From Apostichopus japonicus (Eukaryota; Echinodermata; Holothuroidea; Aspidochirotida; Stichopodidae), in contig NC_092568.1 in NCBI RefSeq assembly GCF_037975245.1, forward strand, positions 15,395,001-15,459,000: DNA of 64,000 bases, written 5' to 3'. The translations under genes were made by a program, and so were the position numbers. Numbering within the stretch: the stretch's first letter is position 1; each line of letters opens with the position of its first letter. The notes beneath the pieces were generated by a model. That model was not told the origin of the DNA. It made no database searches and was given only the letters and a program-made list of their open reading frames with translations. Positions 55,410-64,000 of the stretch are shown here, one piece after another.

Positions 55410-58400
55410 ACACATCACATGGACTCCTAAGTTAAAACAGTACTCCAAAATAAAATGCAGTACACTCATACCCTGTAGTGTATAGCAAAGGTTATATAAT
55501 ACAGAGCACATGTTTGAGCTCAGACTTAGCAGTTACTTTGAGGAGGCACTTCAAATTTCCACAACCTATTACTCCAAACTGAAAACAGTACCCCAAATTT
55601 TACCGTATATCAAGATAAGTGTGAGTTGTGCTAGTTTTGTCTCAAAAATTATAGGTTAAAGTTAGAAATGTTTGGTTTATGGATTTGTTAACTATAAGGA
55701 ACACATATTTGAGTTCATTCATAGCAAGTTACTTGATTTTGCATATCAGATTATCACATACAAGGACTCCAAAGTTAAAACAGTACTCCAAAACAAAATG
55801 CAGTACCCCACACACTGTACTGTATAGCAAGAGTTACTGTACATATAAGGTGCACTAGTTTCCTGTCTAAATAAAGCAATAAAGGTTGGAAAATTCTTGT
55901 TCAAAGGCTTGTTTTCAATACAAAACACATGTTTGAGCTCAGACTTAGCAGTTACTTTGAGGAGGCACTTCAAATTTTCCACAACCTAGTACTCAAAACT
56001 GAAAACTACCCCAAATTGGACCGGATATCAAGATAAGTGTGAGTTGTCCTAGTTTTGTCTCTAAAATTAGAGGTTAAAGTTGGAAATGTTTAGTTTATGG
56101 ATTTGTTAAGTATAAGGAACACATATTCGAGCTCATTCATAGCAAGTAACTTGATTTTTCCTTTCCGATTATCACATGCAAGGACCCCAAAGTTAAAATA
56201 GTACTTCAAAATAAAATTCAGTACCCCCATACACTGTACTGTATAGCACAAGTTAAGGTATATAAAGTGCAATAGTTTCTTGTCTGAAATATGAAGTCAA
56301 AGTTGAAAAAATTTTGTTCAAAGACTTGTGTACAATACAAAACAAATGTTTGAGCTCAGACTTGGCAGTTAACTTGAGGAGGCACTTCAAATTTTCCACA
56401 ACCTACTACTCAAAACTGAAAACAGTACCCCAAATTGTACCGTATATCACGATAAATGTGACTTTTCCTAGTTTTGTCTCTAAAATTAGAAGTTGAAGTT
56501 GGATAATTAAGTTGATGGATTTGTTAACTATAAGAAACACATATTTGAGCTCAGTCATAGCAGGTTACTTGATTTTTCATTTCCGATTATCACATGCAAG
56601 GACTCCATATTTAAAATAGTACTTCAAAATAAAATGCAGTACCCCCATACACTGTACTGTATAGCACAAGTTACGGTATATATAGTGCAATAGTTTCTTG
56701 TATGAAATATGAAGTCAAAGTTGGAAAAATTTTGTTCAAAGACTTGTGTACAATACAAAACAAATGTTTGAACTCAGACTTAGCAGTTAACTTTTCCTAG
56801 TTTTGTCTCTAAAATTAGAAGTTGAAGTTGGAAAAGTTTAGTTGATGGATTTGTTAACTATAAGAAACACATATTTGAGCTCAGTCATAGCAAGTTACTT
56901 GATTTTTCATATCCGATTGTCACATGCAAGGACTCCAAATTTAAAATAGTACTTCAAAATAAAATGCAGTACCCCCATACACTGTACTGTATAGCACAAG
57001 TTACGGTATATATAGTGCAATAGTTTCTTGTCTGAAATATGAAGTCAAAGTTGGAAAAATTTTGTTCAAAGACTTGTGTACAATACAAAACAAATGTTTG
57101 AGCTCAGACTTGGCAGTTAACTTGAGGAGCCACTTCAAATTTTCCACAACCTAGTACTCAAAACTGAAAACAGTACCCCAAATTGTACCGTATATCACGA
57201 TAAATGTGACTTTTCCTAGTTTTGTCTCTAAACTTAGAAGTTGAAGTTGGATAATTAAGTTGATGGATTTGTTAACTATAAGAAACACATATTTGAGCTC
57301 AGTCATAGCAAGTTACTTGATTTTTCATTTCCGATTATCACATGCTAGACTCCAAATTTAAAATAGTACTTCAAAATAAAATGCAGTACCCCCTTACACT
57401 GTACTGTATAGCACAAGTTACGGTATATATATAGTGCAATAGTTTCTTGTATGAAATATGAAGTCAAAGTTGAAAAAATTTTGTTCAAAGACTTGTGTAC
57501 AATACAAAACAAATGTTTGAACTCAGACTTAGCAGTTAACTTTTCCTAGTTTTGTCTCTAAAATTAGAAGTTGAAGTTGGAAAAGTTTAGTTGATGGATT
57601 TGTTAACTATAAGAAACACATATTTGAGCTCAGTCATAGCAAGTTACTTGATTTTTCATTTCCGATTATCACATGCAAGGACTCCAAATTTAAAATAGTA
57701 CTTCAAAATAAAATGCAGTACCCCCATACACTGTACTGTATAGCACAAGTTACGGTATATAAAGTGCAATAGTTTCTTGTCTGAAATATGAAGTCAAAGT
57801 TGGAAAAATTTTGTTCAAAGACTTGTGTACAATACAAAACAAATGTTTGAGCTCAGACTTGGCAGTTAACTTGAGGAGGCACTTCAAATTTTCCACAACC
57901 TAGTACTCAAAACTGAAAACAGTACCCCAAATTGTACCGTATATCACGATAAATGTGACTTTTCCTAGTTTTGTCTCTAAAATGAAGTTGAAGTTGGAAA
58001 AGTTTAGTTGATGGATTTGTTAACTATAAGAAACACATATTTGAGCTCAGTCATAGCAAGTTACTTGATTTTTCATTTCCGATTATCACATGCAAGGACT
58101 CCAAATTTAAAATAGTACTTCAAAATAAAATGCAGTACCCCCATACACTGTACTGTATAGCACAAGTTACGGTATATAAAGTGCAATAGTTTCTTGTCTG
58201 AAATATGAAGTCAAAGTTGGAAAAATTTTGTTCAAAGACTTGTGTACAATACAAAACAAATGTTTGAGCTCAGACTTGGCAGTTAACTTGAGGAGGCACT
58301 TCAAATTTTCCACAACCTAGTACTCAAAACTGAAAACAGTACCCCAAATTGTACCGTATATCACGATAAATGTGACTTTTCCTAGTTTTGTCTCTAAAAT

Positions 58401-61400
58401 GAAGTTGAAGTTGGAAAAGTTTAGTTGATGGATTTGTTAACTATAAGAAACACATATTTGAGCTCAGTCATAGCAGGTTACTTGATTTTTCATTTCCGAT
58501 TATCACATGCTAGACTCCAAATGTAAAATAGTACTTCAAAATAAAATGCAGTACCCCCATACACTGTACTGTATAGCACAAGTTACGGTATATATATAGT
58601 GCAATAGTTTCTTGTATGAAATATGAAGTCAAAGTTGGAAAAATTTTGTTCAAAGACTTGTGTACAATACAAAACAAATGTTTGTACTCAGACTTAGCAG
58701 TTAACTTTTCCTAGGTTTGTCTCTAAAATTAGAAGTTGAAGTTGGAAAAGTTTAGTTGATGGATTTGTTAACTATAAGAAACACATATTTGAGCTCAGTC
58801 ATAGCAAGTTACTTGATTTTTCATATCCGATTATCACATGCAAGGACTCCAAATTTAAAATAGTACTTCAAAATAAAATGCAGTACCCCCATACACTGTA
58901 CTGTATAGCACAAGTTACGGTATATATAGTGCAATAGTTTCTTGTCTGAAATATGAAGTCAAAGTTGGAAAAATTTTGTTCAAAGACTTGTGTACAATAC
59001 AAAACAAATGTTTGAGCTCAGACTTGGCAGTTAACTTGAGGAGGCACTTCAAATTTTCCACAACCTAGTACTCAAAACTGAAAACAGTACCCCAAATTGT
59101 ACCGTATATCACGATAAATGTGACTTTTCCTAGTTTTGTCTCTAAAATGAAGTTGAAGTTGGAAAAGTTTAGTTGATGGATTTGTTAACTATAAGAAACA
59201 CATATTTGAGCTCAGGCATAGCAAGTTACTTGATTTTTCATATCCGATTATCACATGCAAAGACTCCAAATTTAAAATAGTACTTCAAAATAAAATGCAG
59301 TACCCCCATACACTGTACTGTATAGCACAAGTTACGGTATATATATAGTGCAATAGTTTCTTGTATGAAATATGAAGTCAAAGTTGGAAAAATTTTGTTC
59401 AAAGACTTGTGTACAATACAAAACAAATGTTTGTACTCAGACTTAGCAGTTAACTTTTCCTAGGTTTGTCTCTAAAATTAGAAGTTGAAGTTGGAAAAGT
59501 TTAGTTGATGGATTTGTTAACTATAAGAAACACATATTTGAGCTCAGTCATAGCAAGTTACTTGATTTTTCATTTCCGATTATCACATGCAAGGACTCCA
59601 AATTTAAAATAGTACTTCAAAATAAAATGCAGTACCCCCATACACTGTACTGTATAGCACAAGTTACGGTATATAAAGTGCAATAGTTTCTTGTCTGAAA
59701 TATGAAGTCAAAGTTGGAAAAATTTTGTTCAAAGACTTGTGTACAATACAAAACAAATGTTTGAGCTCAGACTTGGCAGTTAACTTGAGGAGGCACTTCA
59801 AATTTTCCACAACCTAGTACTCAAAACTGAAAACAGTACCCCAAATTGTACCGTATATCACGATAAATGTGACCTTTCCTAGTTTTGTCTCTAAAATGAA
59901 GTTGAAGTTGGAAAAGTTTAGTTGATGGATTTGTTAACTATAAGAAACACATATTTGAGCTCAGTCATAGCAAGTTACTTGATTTTTCATTTCCGATTAT
60001 CACATGCAAGGACTCCATATTTAAAATAGTACTTCAAAATAAAATGCAGTACCCCCATACACTGTACTGTATAGCACAAGTTACGGTATATAAAGTGCAA
60101 TAGTTTCTTGTCTGAAATATGAAGTCAAAGTTGGAAAAATTTTGTTCAAAGACTTTTGTACAATACAAAACAAATGTCTGAGCTCAGACTTGGCAGTTAA
60201 CTTGAGGAGGCACTTCAAATTTTCCACAACCTAGTACTCAAAACTGAAAACAGTACCCCAAATTGTACCGTATATCACGATAAATGTGACTTTTCCTAGT
60301 TTTGTCTCTAAAATGAAGTTGAAGTTGGAAAAGTTTAGTTGATGGATTTGTTAACTATAAGAAACACATATTTGAGCTCAGTCATAGCAAGTTACTTGAT
60401 TTTTCATATCCGATTATCACATGCAAAGACTCCAAATTTAAAATAGTACTTCAAAATAAAATGCAGTACCCCCATACACTGTACTGTATAGCACAAGTTA
60501 CGGTATATATAGTGCAATAGTTTCTTGTCTGAAATATGAAGTCAAAGTTGGAAAAATTTTGTTCAAAGACTTGTGTACAATACAAAACAAATGTTTGAGC
60601 TCAGACTTGGCAGTTAACTTGAGGAGGCACTTCAAATTTTCCACGACCTAGTACTCAAAACTGAAAACAGTACCCCAAATTGTACCGTATATCACGATAA
60701 ATGTGACTTTTCCTAGTTTTGTCTCTAAAATGAAGTTGAAATTGGAAAAGTTTAGTTGATGGATTTGTTAACTATAAGAAACACATATTTGAGCTCAGTC
60801 ATAGCAGGTTACTTGATTTTTCATTTCCGATTATCACATGCAAGGACTCCAAAGTTAAAATAGTACTTCAAAATAAAATGCAGTACCCCCATACACTGTA
60901 CTGTATAGCACAAGTTATGGTATATAAAGTGCAATAGTTTCTTGTCTGAAATATGAAGTCAAAGTTGGAAAAATTTTGTTCAAAGACTTGTGTACAATAC
61001 AAAACAAATGTTTGAGCTCAGACTTGGTAGTTAACTTGAGGAGCCACTTCAAATTTTCCACAACCTAATACTCAAAACTGAAAACAGTACCCCAAATTGT
61101 ACCGTATATCACGATAAATGTGACTTTTCCTAGTTTTGTTTCTAAAATTAGAAGTTGAAGTTGGAAAAGTTTAGTTGATGGATTTGTTAACTATAAGAAA
61201 CACATATTTGAGCTCAGTCATAGCAAGTTACTTGATTTTTCATTTCCGATTATCACATGCAAGGACTCCAAATTTAAAATAGTACTTCAAAATAAAATGC
61301 AGTACCCCCATACACTGTACTGTACAGCACAAGTTACGGTATATAAAGTGCAATAGTTTCTTGTCTGAAATATGAAGTCAAAGTTGGAAAAATTTTGTTC

Positions 61401-63403
61401 AAAGACTTGTGTACAATACAAAACAAATGTTTGAGCTCAGACTTGGCAGTTAACTTGAGGAGGCACTTCAAATTTTCCACAACCTAGTACTCAAAACTGA
61501 AAACAGTACCCCAAATTGTACCGTATATCACGATAAATGTGACTTTTCCTAGTTTTGTCTCTAAAATGAAGTTGAAGTTGGAAAAGTTTAGTTGATGGAT
61601 TTGTTAACTATAAGAAACACATATTTGAGCTCAGTCATAGCAGGTTACTTGATTTTTCATTTCCGATTATCACATGCAAGGACTCCAAAGTTAAAATAGT
61701 ACTTCAAAATAAAATGCAGTACCCCCATACACTGTACTGTATAGCACAAGTTACGGTATATAAAGTGCAATAGTTTCTTGTCTGAAATATGAAGTCAAAG
61801 TTGGAAAAATTTTGTTCAAAGACTTGTGTACAATACAAAACAAATGTTTGAGCTCAGACTTGGTAGTTAACTTGAGGAGCCACTTCAAATTTTCCACAAC
61901 CTAATACTCAAAACTGAAAACAGTACCCCAAATTGTACCGTATATCACGATAAATGTGACTTTTCCTAGTTTTGTTTCTAAAATTAGAAGTTGAAGTTGG
62001 AAAAGTTTAGTTGATGGATTTGTTAACTATAAGAAACACATATTTGAGCTCAGTCATAGCAAGTTACTTGATTTTTCATTTCCGATTATCACATGCAAGG
62101 ACTCCAAAGTTAAAATAGTACTTCAAAATAAAATGCAGTACCCCCATACACTGTACTGTATAGCACAAGTTACGGTATATAAAGTGCAATAGTTTCTTGT
62201 CTGAAATATGAAGTCAAAGTTGGAAAAATTTTGTTCAAAGACTTGTGTACAATACAAAACAAATGTTTGAGCTCAGACTTGGCAGTTAACTTGAGGAGCC
62301 ACTTCAAATTTTCCACAACCTAATACTCAAAACTGAAAACAGTACCCCAAATTGTACCGTATATCACGATAAATGTGACTTTTCCTAGTTTTGTCTCTAA
62401 ACTTAGAAGTTGAAGTTGGATAATTAAGTTGATGGATTTGTTAACTATAAGTTACACATATTTGAGCTCAGTCATAGCAAGTTACTTGATTTTTCATATC
62501 TGATTATCACATGCAAGGACTCCAAAGTTAAAATAGTACTTCAAAATAAAATGCAGTACCCCCATACACTGTACTGTATAGCACAAGTTACGGTATATAA
62601 AGTGCAATAGTTTCTTGTCTGAAATATGAAGTCAAAGTTGGAAAAATTTTGTTCAAAGACTTTTGTACAATACAAAACAAATGTTTGAGCTCAGACTTGG
62701 TAGTTAACTTGAGGAGCCACTTCAAATTTTCCACAACCTAATACTCAAAACTGAAAACAGTACCCCAAATTGTACCGTATATCACGATAAATGTGACTTT
62801 TCCTAGTTTTGTTTCTAAAATTAGAAGTTGAAGTTGGAAAAGTTTAGTTGATGGATTTGTTAACTATAAGAAACACATATTTGAGCTCAGTCATAGCAAG
62901 TTACTTGATTTTTCATTTCCGATTATCACATGCAAGGACTCCAAAGTTAAAATAGTACTTCAAAATAAAATGCAGTACCCCCATACACTGTACTGTATAG
63001 CACAAGTTACGGTATATAAAGTGCAATAGTTTCTTGTCTGAAATATGAAGTCAAAGTTGGAAAAATTTTGTTCAAAGACTTGTGTACAATACAAAACAAA
63101 TGTTTGAGCTCAGACTTGGCAGTTAACTTGAGGAGCCACTTCAAATTTTCCACAACCTAATACTCAAAACTGAAAACAGTACCCCAAATTGTACCGTATA
63201 TCACGATAAATGTGACTTTTCCTAGTTTTGTCTCTAAACTTAGAAGTTGAAGTTGGATAATTAAGTTGATGGATTTGTTAACTATAAGTTACACATATTT
63301 GAGCTCAGTCATAGCAAGTTACTTGATTTTTCATATCTGATTATCACAATCAAGGTATATAAAGTGCAATAGTTTCTTGTCTGAAATATGAAGTCAAAGT
63401 TGG
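55410..63403. repeat. Higher-order satellite array, 418 bp dimers
   Basis: About 8 kb of alternating monomers. A (about 225 bp) starts at ACATATTTGAGCTCAGTCATAGC; B (about 192 bp) starts at AAATGTTTGAGCTCAGACTTGG. A monomers begin near 56120, 56536, 56870, 57290, 57615, 58036, 58455, 58785, 59202, 59535, 59950, 60370, 60785, 61202, 61622, 62040, 62460, 62880 and 63296. The spacing is 415-420 bp, or about 330 bp where B lacks its middle (four cases). The two monomers are homologous: both carry CAGTACCCC, a GTAC(C/T)GTATA.CAC/ACG block and TAGTTT(T/C).TGTCT. The left 0.7 kb is more diverged. The array ends in a truncated A unit at 63349 joined to a 50 bp unit piece. No gene lies inside. Confidence 0.97.
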
Positions 63404-63458
63404 CTAGATACATTGTATTGCGGTGCCACATTGATGTATTTCCTTTTTTCGTATACAG

Positions 63459-63620
63459 GCTTGCAGTTATGGCAAAGGAAAGGGAATCCTCTGTGAGGAC
63501 CGAAAGAGAGTTGGAGGCATGCAAGGAATACAGATGCCCTGTTATTTTTATCTTTGATATCATAAATGCGTGGAAGCATTTCCTTATTCAGGAGGGGGTA
63601 GTGTTACAGAAATTTGACCT
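63459..63620 (+). CDS. Candidate internal exon, unknown protein
   Basis: A pyrimidine tract and TACAG acceptor (63457-63458) precede a 162 bp open segment ending at a consensus donor GTAAGT (63621). The reading frame gives LAVMAKERESSVRTERELE, CKEYRCPVIFIFDIINAWKH and FLIQEGVVLQKFD, a balanced, protein-like composition. The start could lie upstream (beyond the satellite) or at the internal ATG at 63469. I do not recognise the family. The exon starts 56 bp after the last satellite fragment. Confidence 0.45.
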
Positions 63621-63711
63621 GTAAGTCTAGCAGATTTTGTTCTGTTAATTTGTTACGTTTTTTATTGAGCTCGGGCTATGCACTATTCTTATTTTGATTT
63701 CCCCGTTGCAG
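63621..63711 (+). other. Candidate 91 bp intron
   Basis: Bounded by GTAAGT and TTTCCCCGTTGCAG, with a pyrimidine-rich 3' part. Removing it keeps the frame open (GAC CT joined to G CTC CGG). Confidence 0.45.
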
Positions 63712-63796
63712 GCTCCGGACCTTTAACCCTTTCTCTTTAGATCAAAGGAAGCTCATCGCGTTTCCCAGTAGTGCGGGTGGGTTGAATAATGAATAA
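63712..63796 (+). CDS. Candidate terminal exon of the same gene
   Basis: Joined in phase to 63459-63620, it continues LLRTFNPFSLDQRKLIAF and ends at TAA 63794-63796. The stop overlaps an AATAAA (63792-63797), so the real polyadenylation signal may be elsewhere. The in-phase junction across two good splice sites is the main support. No homologue is recognised. Confidence 0.4.
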
Positions 63797-64000
63797 ACCC
63801 GTACTGTCCCATTACCCTTTATAGTGACTCTGCTCTCTGTTCACATAGTCCGCAACCCTAGAAACCATTAAACTGTAATATATTCTGAGGTGAACATCTT
63901 GTAACTGCATCACAACTACAAACAATTGTGTAAACATGGAAGACAACATTTGCACTAGATTCTGGGTGATTCCAAAGAAAGCCTTCGTTATGTTGCGTGA
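63797..64000. other. Right edge, nothing recognised
   Basis: Possible 3' UTR of the preceding exons; no other feature is visible before the window ends. Confidence 0.3.

Noticed and set aside
55410-63403. CRISPR-like array
   Set aside because: The units are 192-225 bp contiguous monomers with no unique spacers, in an animal genome; it is a satellite.

Overview
This is a window of an animal nuclear genome. It is AT-rich, has long stretches without genes, shows GT-AG exon boundaries, and carries LINE, Penelope, Gypsy, hAT-like, PIF/Harbinger and tRNA-SINE sequences, microsatellites and an 8 kb satellite. The recurring 'taggcctaggcct' style of the intergenic DNA and the stonustoxin-like/GTPase gene suggest a marine invertebrate deuterostome, most likely an echinoderm such as a sea cucumber. 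The species is an impression, not a demonstration. No bacterial operons, rRNA genes or CRISPR arrays were seen.

Layout. 1-5.8 kb: one large intact intronless gene on the minus strand. It fuses a stonustoxin/verrucotoxin-type (SNTX, MACPF-like) N-terminal half to two fibronectin III domains and an AIG1-like GTPase; a duplicated 0.5 kb block lies 3' of it and an octamer plus TATA-like promoter lies 5' of it. 6.8-7.4 kb: tRNA-derived SINE copies with (TA)n tails. 8.0-12.1 kb: a nest of transposons in which a 5'-truncated Penelope-like retroelement is split by two hAT-like MITEs; outer terminal repeats bound the whole block. 12.9-15.3 kb: a decayed CR1/L2-type LINE. 19.6 kb: a tRNA-Ser-like SINE. 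20.1 kb: a strong hairpin. 20.5-25.4 kb: a complete but inactivated Gypsy element with short LTRs, a candidate primer-binding site, a polypurine tract and a target duplication. 29.3-30.3 kb: two adjacent unfamiliar inverted-repeat arrays. 31-38.9 kb: a decayed CXC-domain gene, a candidate promoter, a decayed PIF/Harbinger transposase, and a hAT-like MITE with a perfect 8 bp target duplication. 40.9-54 kb: palindromes, L2 fragments, minisatellites and a long-TIR element carrying a fragment of a repeat-associated gene. 55.4-63.4 kb: a nested higher-order satellite whose probable single-monomer relative lies at 45.8-46.5 kb. 63.46-63.8 kb: two candidate exons of an ordinary gene right after the satellite.

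How the parts work together. Only the SNTX/GTPase gene looks intact and functional, probably as an intracellular membrane-acting or immune-type protein rather than a venom component. Nearly everything else is mobile-element sediment with readable insertion order, plus tandem DNA that has been amplified at several scales (about 200, 418, 840 and 1,166 bp). Other genes are weakly supported: the last two exons at the right edge, a possible tiny secreted peptide at 31.56-32.25 kb, and the CXC gene, which has three in-frame stops.
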